Origin: Dehalococcoidales bacterium | GTDB taxonomy: Bacteria > Chloroflexota > Dehalococcoidia > Dehalococcoidales > UBA5760 | DNA: 5,578 bases | NCBI GenBank assembly: GCA_016931015.1 | Contig: JAFGFP010000001.1 | Span: 1-5,578, forward strand | Reading direction: 5' to 3' | Part shown: one piece after another, positions 1-5,504 of the stretch | Numbering within the stretch: position 1 is the stretch's first letter | Layout: each line of letters starts with the position of its first letter | Notes under the pieces: model-generated | Told to the model about the DNA's origin: nothing | The model's input: only the letters and a program-made list of their open reading frames with translations | Database searches by the model: none | Translations under genes and position numbers: made by a program

Positions 1-1
1 A

Positions 2-1306
2 CTGGTGGTGGTGCCCCTCGACCGGGGGGTGCTCGGCGGTAAGGGGATACAGCTCGGGCTCGACCTTAAGGGCGGCACTCACCTGGTCTACCGGGCCGAC
101 TTCTCCGCGATAGAGCCCGGCACGGAGGCGGAAGCCCTCACCGGGGCCATCGCCGTCATCGAGAAGCGGGTTAACGCCCTGGGGGTAAGCGAGCCGGTCA
201 TCCAGAGGCTGGGCGACGACCGCATCGTGGTGGAACTGGCCGGTGTCAGCGATGTTGAGAAGGCCAAGAATCTCATCGGACAGACGGCACTGCTTGAGTT
301 CGGGGAGCTTACCTCGGAGGGTGAGGAAGCGAAGTGGTCTAACGAGCTCGGCGATTGGAAACCGGTGACCGCGGTAGTCGACGGCGAGGAAATCGAGCTG
401 AGCAGCCGCTACTTCAAGGAGAACACCTACGTCAGTCAGGATAGCTACGGCCAGGTGGTACTGGCCTTCGAGTGGGACGAGACCGGAAGCCAGATGTTCG
501 AGGAGATTACCGAGCGGCTCTTAAACCAGCCCCTGGGCATTTTCCTCGGCGACGAGCCCCTGCGCGGTGAGGAAGGCTTGCCCATCGCCCCGTATATCCG
601 CAGCGTCATTAGCGACCGGGGCATCATCGAGGGCCTGAGCCTCACCGAGGCCACCGAGCTCACCCGGCTGCTTAACGCCGGCCGCATCCCGGTGCCGCTA
701 ACCACCATTTACGAGCAGACGGTATCCCCCGTCCTGGGCTCTGATTTCGTCGATATGAGCCTCAAGGCAGGCATAATCGGGCTGCTACTGGTAATCGCCT
801 TTATGATGGTCTACTACCGCTTTCCCGGGGCTCTGGCCAGCGCCGCCCTCATGTTCTACGTCTTTGTCGTGCTGGCTATCTTTAAAAATCCCCCACCGCC
901 ATTACCGCCGGTTACCCTGACCCTGGCCGGTATCGGCGGCTTCGTGCTCTCCATCGGCATGGCGGTGGATGCCAACGTGCTCATCTTCGAGCGTCTCAAG
1001 GAGGAGCTACGGCTGGGGCGGACGCCGGGGGCGGCCATCGAGAGCGGCTTCAAGCGCGCCTGGCCGGCCATCCGCGACAGCAACATCACCACTTTCATCG
1101 TCTGCGGTATCCTCTACTGGCTGGGGAGCAGCATCATCGCCAGTACCCCGGTCATGGGCTTTGCCATCACCCTGGCTATCGGCGTGGCGGTAAGCATGTT
1201 CAGCGCCGTGGTCGTCACCCGCACCTTCCTGCGCGTTTTTGCCCACAGCCGCCTGGCGCAGAAGACCAGGCTGTTTAGCATCTATTCGGGAAGAGAAAAT
1301 GACTGA
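2..1306 (+). CDS. secD: Protein translocase subunit SecD (5' partial)
   Basis: SecD is a membrane subunit of the SecDF complex, which uses the proton motive force to help pull proteins through SecYEG on the outer face of the membrane. The reading frame is open to the left edge, and a CTG codon precedes the first GTG at 5. The true start and the first membrane segment therefore lie outside the window. Numbering residues from that GTG, the conserved GLDLKGG motif is at 18-24. The external P1 domain follows to about residue 247, with the typical LNAGRIPVPL stretch at 223-232. About five membrane segments run from 254 to 404. The GMAVDANVLIFER motif keeps the transport-critical Asp (D322, equivalent to E. 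coli D519). A proline run PPPPLPP at 296-302 sits between two membrane segments. The stop overlaps the start of secF by 8 nt, which implies translational coupling. Identification is very secure. Confidence 0.97.
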   Translation: MVVVPLDRGVLGGKGIQLGLDLKGGTHLVYRADFSAIEPGTEAEALTGAIAVIEKRVNALGVSEPVIQRLGDDRIVVELAGVSDVEKAKNLIGQTALLEFGELTSEGEEAKWSNELGDWKPVTAVVDGEEIELSSRYFKENTYVSQDSYGQVVLAFEWDETGSQMFEEITERLLNQPLGIFLGDEPLRGEEGLPIAPYIRSVISDRGIIEGLSLTEATELTRLLNAGRIPVPLTTIYEQTVSPVLGSDFVDMSLKAGIIGLLLVIAFMMVYYRFPGALASAALMFYVFVVLAIFKNPPPPLPPVTLTLAGIGGFVLSIGMAVDANVLIFERLKEELRLGRTPGAAIESGFKRAWPAIRDSNITTFIVCGILYWLGSSIIASTPVMGFAITLAIGVAVSMFSAVVVTRTFLRVFAHSRLAQKTRLFSIYSGREND

Positions 1307-2225
1307 CATCGTTGGTAAGAGGTTCTGGTTCTTCGTCGCCGCCGGAGCGGTTATCCTCTTCTGCATTATCTCGCTGGGGCACTTCGGCCTCAAGTCCGGG
1401 ATTGAGCTCTCCAGCGGCTCGCTGCTCACGGTCAACTTCGAGCAGGCCGTGGACGAAACCGAGCTGAAACAGGAGCTGGGTAACCTGGGCTACGGCGGCG
1501 CCATCATACAGCAGACCGGCGAGGGTGACTTCATCATCCGCACCAGCGAGCTGGACAACCAGGCCAAAACACAGCTCGAAGAGGGCCTGACCGCCCGCTT
1601 CGGGCAGGTCACCGAGGCCGAGTTCTACTCGGTATCGCCCATGGTGGCCGCGGAAACGGCGCGCAACGCCGGTATCGCCATTGCGATTGCCTGCATCGGC
1701 ATCCTGCTCTACATCACCTGGGCCTTTCGAAAGATGCCCCACCCCTTCCGCTACGGCACCTGCGCCATCATCGCCCTGGGGCATGACGTCCTGATATCCC
1801 TGGGCATCTTCGCTCTGCTCGGCGGCGTTCTCGGCTGGGAGATTAACCTGATGTTTATCACCGGCATCCTGGCAGTCCTGGGCTACAGCATCAATAATAC
1901 CGTGGTCGTCTTCGACCGCATCCGGGAGAACCTGCTTAAGGGGATAAGCAGTGACTTCGAGACGGTAGTCAACCGCAGCCTGGTGGAGACCCTGAGCCGC
2001 TCCCTGAATACCAGCCTGACCACCCTGCTCGTTGTCCTGGCCCTGCTTTTCTTCGTCGGGTCGACCATTCAAAACTTCGCCGTGGTGCTCCTAATCGGCA
2101 TCCTGGCCGGAACCTTTAGCTCGGTATGCATCGCTCCCAACCTGCTCGTCGTCTGGGAGAAGGGTGGCTGGCGCCAGCTCTTTAAGAGGACTTCGCAGCC
2201 GGCTATTAAACCGGACGCTCAGTAA
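1299..2225 (+). CDS. secF: Protein translocase subunit SecF
   Basis: SecF is the partner of SecD in the proton-driven SecDF complex. The ATG at 1299 is chosen because it lies inside the last codons of secD (8-nt overlap), is preceded by GGAAGAG at a short spacing, and gives a 308-aa protein of normal family length. The longer frame from 1239 would lie deep inside secD. A first membrane segment is at about 8-29, followed by an external domain to about 118 and then five membrane segments to about 285. The family GIDF-x-GG motif reads GIELSSG at 34-40. The signature GYSxNDTVVVFDRIREN is present at 195-211, but residue 200 is Asn where Asp is usual (E. coli D213). The partner Arg is kept (R234, in ETLSR), with the same 34-residue spacing as E. 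coli D213-R247. The short tail KRTSQPAIKPDAQ is repeated downstream out of frame. Confidence 0.97.
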   Translation: MTDIVGKRFWFFVAAGAVILFCIISLGHFGLKSGIELSSGSLLTVNFEQAVDETELKQELGNLGYGGAIIQQTGEGDFIIRTSELDNQAKTQLEEGLTARFGQVTEAEFYSVSPMVAAETARNAGIAIAIACIGILLYITWAFRKMPHPFRYGTCAIIALGHDVLISLGIFALLGGVLGWEINLMFITGILAVLGYSINNTVVVFDRIRENLLKGISSDFETVVNRSLVETLSRSLNTSLTTLLVVLALLFFVGSTIQNFAVVLLIGILAGTFSSVCIAPNLLVVWEKGGWRQLFKRTSQPAIKPDAQ

Positions 2226-2302
2226 AAGAACTTCAAAGCCAGTTATTAAAGCCGACACTCAACAAAAGGGCTCCGAAGCCAGCCAGTAACCCCAAACACC
2301 CA
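2183..2302 (+). repeat. Degenerate 40-bp tandem repeat spanning the secF 3' end
   Basis: Three consecutive 40-bp units can be aligned by eye at 2183-2222, 2223-2262 and 2263-2302. Units 1 and 2 match at about 30 of 40 positions, and both contain a TTATTAAA or CTATTAAA core. Unit 3 is weaker, about 24 of 40. Unit 1 is the end of the secF coding region, while units 2 and 3 lie after the stop codon. Because 40 is not a multiple of three, each copy is shifted by one frame. Read in its own register (from 2224), unit 2 encodes KRTSKPVIKADTQ, close to the real SecF tail KRTSQPAIKPDAQ. This looks like a decayed 3'-end duplication. Unit boundaries are approximate. Confidence 0.7.
2269..2280 (-). terminator. 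Weak candidate terminator hairpin downstream of the deacetylase gene
   Basis: On the minus strand, GGCT and AGCC flank a TCGG loop, and CTTTTG follows at 2268-2263, about 70 nt after the deacetylase stop. The stem is short and the T-run has only four bases. It is listed because nothing better exists in this convergent gap. Confidence 0.22.
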
Positions 2303-2315
2303 GCAGGCACACTTC

Positions 2316-2343
2316 GCCGTCAGCCATCAGCCGTCTGCCGATG
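2316..2343 (+). repeat. Short heptamer tandem repeat (GCCRTCA-like, four units)
   Basis: Four consecutive 7-mers read GCCGTCA, GCCATCA, GCCGTCT and GCCGATG. All begin with GCC, and the first three differ at only one or two positions. The array ends 6 bp before the deacetylase stop codon. It is a minisatellite-like element in a convergent gap, with no known function here. Confidence 0.55.
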
Positions 2344-2349
2344 CTAACC

Positions 2350-3396
2350 TTATGTCAGCTTGTGCAGCCGTTTCAGCGAGTTAACCAGCGAGGTGATATC
2401 TGGGGGCTCGAAGCCGCGCAGCTTGAACCCGGACTGCGGGGGGCCCAGGGGATCGTCAATCTTAGTCTCCCCGAGCAGCACATCGAAGGTAGCCTTGACC
2501 GAGGCCGCTAGTGACGTCAGGGGGTAACCGCCCTCCAGGGTAAGGACGAGGTGCCCGTTGCACAGCTCATCGGCCAGTTCCTTAATGATTTTCACCATCA
2601 TGGCGTAGCCGGTTACGCTCAGGTCCATCATGGCCAGCCTGTCGGACCAGTGCCCGTCGTAGCCGGCGGAGACCAGGATAAGCTGGGGCTGAAAGCGCCT
2701 GACCACGGGCACGACTATCTCGTCGAAGACCTTGAGGTGTTCGTCGTCGCCGCTGCCCGCCGGCAGCGGGATATTGACCGTGGTGCCCTTGGCGTCGCCG
2801 CTGCCCGTTTCCTCAAGCCCGCCGGTGCCGGGATAGAGCGGGAACTCATGCGTCGAGACGTAGAGGACACTGGGGTCGCTGTAGAAGGTATCCTGGGTGC
2901 CGTTGCCGTGATGCACGTCGAAATCAATGATGGCCACCCGCTCCAGGGACAGCCGTCTCCGGGCATAGCGGGCGGCGATAGCCACGTTATTAAAGAGACA
3001 GAAGCCCATCGCCTGAGTAGCCAGGGCGTGGTGGCCCGGGGGTCTCACCAGAGCGTAAGCGTAACCGCCCTCGGCCATGACCACCTCGGTGGCTTTAATC
3101 ACACCTCCGGCGGCATACAGGGCGGCCTTAAAGGAGCCGGGTGAGGCCATGGTATCGGCGTCGAGCCAGCCGCCGCCGCTCTTGACAACCGCCTGGACGT
3201 AGGTTATGTATTCTTCGTGGTGCACCAGAGCGATTTCCTCGATGGTGGCGGCGCGGGGTGGGATGAGAGTCAGCCTATCCTTAAGACCGCTCTCTTCGAG
3301 GCGGGACATAATCGCCTCTAATCTGGAAGCGTTCTCCGGGTGCTGTCCGGTGTCGTGCTCCAGATAGACCGGGTCGTAAACATAGCCTACCTTCAT
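2350..3396 (-). CDS. Histone deacetylase/acetylpolyamine amidohydrolase-family hydrolase
   Basis: This 348-aa protein is a zinc-dependent amidohydrolase of the arginase/deacetylase fold, which removes acetyl groups from lysine side chains or acetylated amines. The start is the ATG at 3396-3394, because AAAGGGAG sits five bases upstream. The ATG at 3420 would add eight residues but lacks a ribosome site and lies in the promoter candidate. Motifs in order are HPENASRL (19-26), RPPGHHA with the catalytic His pair (H122, H123), GFCLFNN (131-137), DFDVHHGNGTQ with zinc ligands D160 and H162, STHEFPLYPGTG (181-192), SAGYDGH with the third zinc ligand D247, and EGGY with the transition-state Tyr (Y291). 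All catalytic residues are present, so the enzyme should be active. No signal peptide is visible, so it is cytoplasmic. The substrate cannot be told from sequence; acetylpolyamine, acetoin-pathway (AcuC-like) and protein deacetylase roles are all possible. It lies 65 nt downstream of the LysE-type gene on the same strand. Confidence 0.95.
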   Translation of the reverse strand: MKVGYVYDPVYLEHDTGQHPENASRLEAIMSRLEESGLKDRLTLIPPRAATIEEIALVHHEEYITYVQAVVKSGGGWLDADTMASPGSFKAALYAAGGVIKATEVVMAEGGYAYALVRPPGHHALATQAMGFCLFNNVAIAARYARRRLSLERVAIIDFDVHHGNGTQDTFYSDPSVLYVSTHEFPLYPGTGGLEETGSGDAKGTTVNIPLPAGSGDDEHLKVFDEIVVPVVRRFQPQLILVSAGYDGHWSDRLAMMDLSVTGYAMMVKIIKELADELCNGHLVLTLEGGYPLTSLAASVKATFDVLLGETKIDDPLGPPQSGFKLRGFEPPDITSLVNSLKRLHKLT

Positions 3397-3418
3397 AATC
3401 ACTCCCTTTCCGGTTCCC

Positions 3419-3448
3419 ATAATACCAGATACGTTTTCTCAAGGACAA
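3419..3448 (-). promoter_or_regulatory. Candidate extended -10 promoter for the deacetylase gene
   Basis: Reading the minus strand, TTGTCC (3448-3443) is a four-of-six match to the -35 box. After an 18-bp spacer comes TATTAT (3424-3419), preceded by TGG (3427-3425), an extended -10. Transcription would begin at about 3412, leaving a short leader with the AAAGGGAG ribosome site. This supports the downstream ATG as the start. The sequence around the -10 resembles the other two promoters in the window. Confidence 0.5.
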
Positions 3449-3461
3449 CGGGATTACGGCG

Positions 3462-4073
3462 CTAGACCAAAAGCCTCACGCCCGAGGACAGGAACCACCC
3501 CCCGAAGCCGATAAGTAAAAGGCTACAGGCGATAAGCATCCCCACCCGGAACTTCTCCCGCCACATAGCCCTGGTGCGGTAGACGACCGTGGAAACGAAG
3601 AAGAGCCAGCCGAAATCGCAGGCCAGGTGCACCGTAATCAGCAGGATAAAGCCGGTTACCCCGAAGCTGAGGGACTTCATGACCAGCATACTGCCCACGG
3701 CCACCCACCATAGAATGAAAAAAGGGTTGGCGATGCTGGTCACCACCCCGGCAACCACCGAGTTATATTTCATCTCCCGGCTCTCGTCTATGGAGCGGCC
3801 CCTCTTACGGAACATAGAGACGCCCATCCACACCAGAAGGGAGCCGCCGACCAGATACAGGACGACCTGGACAGGCTCCCGGTCGAAGAAGCGCGCCAAG
3901 CCGAAATATATCAGTAGCGCCAGGGGAACTTCAACGATGGCGTGCCCCAGGGCCATCTTGAGTCCGGCCAGCGGCGAGTGGTAACTCCGGGCGACGGTGA
4001 CGGCGAACATCGGGCCGGGCATCATGACCCCGGACAGCGAGATTACGGCCACGCTGGACAAAAAGGGAACCAT
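3462..4073 (-). CDS. LysE/RhtB-family amino-acid exporter-like membrane protein
   Basis: This 203-aa integral membrane protein has the size and layout of the LysE/RhtB translocator family, which exports amino acids and related small molecules. The ATG at 4073-4071 is chosen because GGAAAGG lies just upstream (AAAGG five bases away) and the N-terminal hydrophobic segment begins there. A longer frame from 4160 would add 29 polar residues and run through the promoter. The family PGP motif is at 19-21 in the first membrane segment. Further hydrophobic segments are at about 40-60, 68-88, 105-132, 136-164 and 176-199. The usual Asn-Pro motif of the second half is present as SIANPF (113-118), with Phe where many members have Lys. 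The substrate is unknown. It is the first gene of a minus-strand pair with the deacetylase and is divergent from the nuclease gene. Confidence 0.88.
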   Translation of the reverse strand: MVPFLSSVAVISLSGVMMPGPMFAVTVARSYHSPLAGLKMALGHAIVEVPLALLIYFGLARFFDREPVQVVLYLVGGSLLVWMGVSMFRKRGRSIDESREMKYNSVVAGVVTSIANPFFILWWVAVGSMLVMKSLSFGVTGFILLITVHLACDFGWLFFVSTVVYRTRAMWREKFRVGMLIACSLLLIGFGGWFLSSGVRLLV

Positions 4074-4130
4074 AAGTACCTTTCCGGGTACGGTTTTTAA
4101 GTTGGGGGACGGGTAACGGCTTCGCACCCC

Positions 4131-4159
4131 ATTATAGCACTTATCGGCGCCGGTATTCA
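4131..4159 (-). promoter_or_regulatory. Extended -10 promoter for the LysE-type gene
   Basis: On the minus strand, TGCTATAAT (4139-4131) is a perfect extended -10. The -35 is weak: TGAATA at 4159-4154, 17 bp upstream, matches at about three of six positions. Transcription would start near 4124, giving a leader of about 50 nt before the ATG at 4073. The surrounding 18 bases (4144-4127) are nearly identical to the nurA promoter core on the opposite strand. Confidence 0.65.
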
Positions 4160-4165
4160 CTCAAA

Positions 4166-4194
4166 GCCCGAATGGGAAAATTGTTTTTGCGGGC
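4166..4194. promoter_or_regulatory. Inverted repeat between divergent promoters (possible operator)
   Basis: GCCCG at 4166-4170 is mirrored by CGGGC at 4190-4194 across 19 bases. An inner GAAAA/TTTTT pairing (4176-4180 with 4184-4188, one G-T pair) gives partial extra symmetry. The element overlaps the -35 and spacer of the nurA promoter and sits upstream of the lysE-type promoter, where a repressor or activator site would be expected. Five-base arms are short, so this could be chance. Confidence 0.28.
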
Positions 4195-4208
4195 ATAAAT
4201 GCTATAAT
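4181..4208 (+). promoter_or_regulatory. Extended -10 promoter for the NurA-domain gene
   Basis: TTGTTT at 4181-4186 is a partial -35, followed by a 16-bp spacer and TATAAT at 4203-4208. The TG of an extended -10 is at 4200-4201. Transcription would start at about 4215, giving a leader of about 50 nt. That leader can form two small adjacent hairpins: GACGG-AAGG-CCGTC (4226-4239) and TCCCG-CTCT-CGGGA (4238-4251). The second ends at the ribosome site AAGGAG (4251-4256). Confidence 0.65.
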
Positions 4209-4264
4209 AGGGCCATCAGGAAAGAGACGGAAGGCCGTCCCGCTCTCGGGAAGGAGATGCCGGC

Positions 4265-5458
4265 GTGCCCTTGGACTTGAATAAGGTATTCCCGCAGGTG
4301 GGCGCCATGATTACCCGCTTTAAGGCCGACGGCGCCGAGAGAGAGAAGCGTTTTCATTTCGCCCTGACCGAGCTCCATAAGCAGGCCGCTAACCTGAGCC
4401 ACCTGAGCCGTAAAATCGAAGCCGCCAAGACCAGCTGGCTGGTAGCCGGGCCGGTGGAGACTCTCGACCGCTGTTACCAGCCACCGCCCACCCCCGACGA
4501 GTTCACCGTGCTCGCCAGCGACGGCTCCCACATCGCCGTCGACCGGCACCGCTCCACCCGCTGCTACCTGATAAACATCGGGGCGGTAACCCTTCACTAC
4601 GGCCCGAACCCCGGCGCCAACCTGGAGAGTTCCCCCCATCTCTACTCCGGGGAAGAGGAAATGGTCATCGGCGACGATAAAGGCCACGAGCAGCTGATAG
4701 AGGGGAACCTCCTCGGTATCAAGCGCGGCGTCGACGAGTGCCAGCGGCTGGTCGAGATGACGAAAGAGCTGCCCCCGGGCAGGCCGAGCCTGGCCCTGGT
4801 CGACGGCTCGCTTATCTTCTGGGGGCTGGAAGCCTACCCCGATTTCGTCACCGAGGCGCTGCTTAAGCAGGGCTTTTTAAGCTATCTCAGCGCGGCAGCC
4901 GCTCTAAACAAGGCCGGGGGCCGGGTAGCCCTGGCCAGCTACATCAGCTTTCCGCGCAGCACCGAGGTGGTTAACGCGCTCAAGGTGGCCCTCTGCCCCA
5001 GTGAAGTCCTCGATACCGACTACTGCGCCGGGTGCACCACCAAGGAGTGCCACGCCGTGACCGAGGTTCGGGACCGGGAACTATTCATGGAGATACTGAA
5101 ACCGGGGGAGCGCTCGGCGCTCTTTACCAGCGGTTCGCGCTTCGTCCGCGACCACTACGCCGAGCACGAGATATTCTTCTTCTACCTCCGCCTGGAAGAC
5201 GAGGTCGCCCGCCTGGAGATACCCCGCTGGGTGGCTACCGACGAGGGATTACTCAACCTGACACACGCCCTGGTTCTCAGCCAGTGCCGGTTGGGTCAGG
5301 GCTACCCGGTAGCCTTGAGTGAAGCCCACGAGCAGGCGGTGGTCACGACGGCGGACAGGGAAAGCTTCTGGCAGCTGGTGGAGGCCTCGCTGGTGGAGGA
5401 GCACCTGCCCAGCTTGAGTTCCGCCAAGAGCCAGAGCAAGAGAACGCGCTGGGTATAG
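4265..5458 (+). CDS. nurA: NurA-domain DNA-end-processing nuclease
   Basis: NurA-family proteins are metal-dependent 5'-3' nucleases that, with the HerA hexameric ATPase, resect DNA ends in archaea and some bacteria. The GTG at 4265 is chosen because AAGGAG lies eight bases upstream and an in-frame TAG at 4208 blocks extension. The protein has 397 aa. Recognisable family blocks are LASDGS (83-88, metal-binding D86), LVDGSLI (178-184, D180), SYISFPRS (225-232), the FYLRLEDE to RLEIPRW stretch (306-322), and GYPVALSEAHEQAVV (346-360) with the conserved His355. The N-terminal 60 residues look helical. Four cysteines (C244, C254, C257, C263) form a cluster inserted after the SYISFPRS block that could bind a metal. 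The C-terminus is basic (KSQSKRTRWV). There is no signal peptide, so it is cytoplasmic. No herA is visible in the window. Assignment to the family is confident; the activity and partner are inferred. Confidence 0.88.
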   Translation: MPLDLNKVFPQVGAMITRFKADGAEREKRFHFALTELHKQAANLSHLSRKIEAAKTSWLVAGPVETLDRCYQPPPTPDEFTVLASDGSHIAVDRHRSTRCYLINIGAVTLHYGPNPGANLESSPHLYSGEEEMVIGDDKGHEQLIEGNLLGIKRGVDECQRLVEMTKELPPGRPSLALVDGSLIFWGLEAYPDFVTEALLKQGFLSYLSAAAALNKAGGRVALASYISFPRSTEVVNALKVALCPSEVLDTDYCAGCTTKECHAVTEVRDRELFMEILKPGERSALFTSGSRFVRDHYAEHEIFFFYLRLEDEVARLEIPRWVATDEGLLNLTHALVLSQCRLGQGYPVALSEAHEQAVVTTADRESFWQLVEASLVEEHLPSLSSAKSQSKRTRWV

Positions 5459-5504
5459 GGCAGCCGAAGCTCAAAGCGATAACTCAGGCAGGGAGACGCC
5501 GGGT

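Larger units (their letters stand above)
2226..2349. other. Convergent intergenic region between secF and the deacetylase gene
   Basis: This 124-bp gap separates two genes that point towards each other. Its first part is repeat units 2 and 3 and its last part is a heptamer repeat. No strong intrinsic terminator is seen on either strand. The best candidate lies on the minus strand, where GGCT-TCGG-AGCC (2280 to 2269) is followed by CTTTTG. With only four stem pairs it is a weak terminator for the deacetylase transcript. No start codon with a convincing ribosome site was found here. Confidence 0.6.

Noticed and set aside
5..7. GTG at 5 as the real secD start
   Set aside because: The frame is open upstream, and SecD needs an N-terminal membrane segment before GLDLKGG that would be missing from this start.
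1007..1435. Minus-strand open frame across the secD/secF junction
   Set aside because: It is antisense to two confident genes and has no domain or ribosome site.
1275..2072. Long open frame (265 codons) on the minus strand across secF
   Set aside because: It lies wholly antisense to the secure secF coding region. The translation is low-complexity and rich in Gln, Gly, Ala and Asp with no recognisable domain, as expected from a GC-rich shadow frame.
2551..3144. Plus-strand open frame of 197 codons inside the deacetylase gene
   Set aside because: It is antisense to a gene with a full set of catalytic motifs, and its translation has no recognisable family features.
3397..3420. Upstream ATG at 3420 as the deacetylase start
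   Set aside because: There is no ribosome site, and it falls within the -10 promoter candidate. The ATG at 3396 has a strong ribosome site and begins the conserved fold.
3589..3984. Plus-strand open frame of 131 codons inside the LysE-type gene
   Set aside because: It is antisense to a convincing membrane protein, polar and basic in composition, with no motif.
4257..4280. Seven-codon leader peptide frame (ATG at 4257) overlapping the nurA start
   Set aside because: The ATG directly abuts AAGGAG with no spacing, so it is unlikely to be initiated. The GTG at 4265 has normal spacing.
4202..4687. Minus-strand open frame of 161 codons at the nurA 5' end
   Set aside because: It is antisense to nurA and overlaps its promoter and leader. 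Its composition is typical of a shadow frame.
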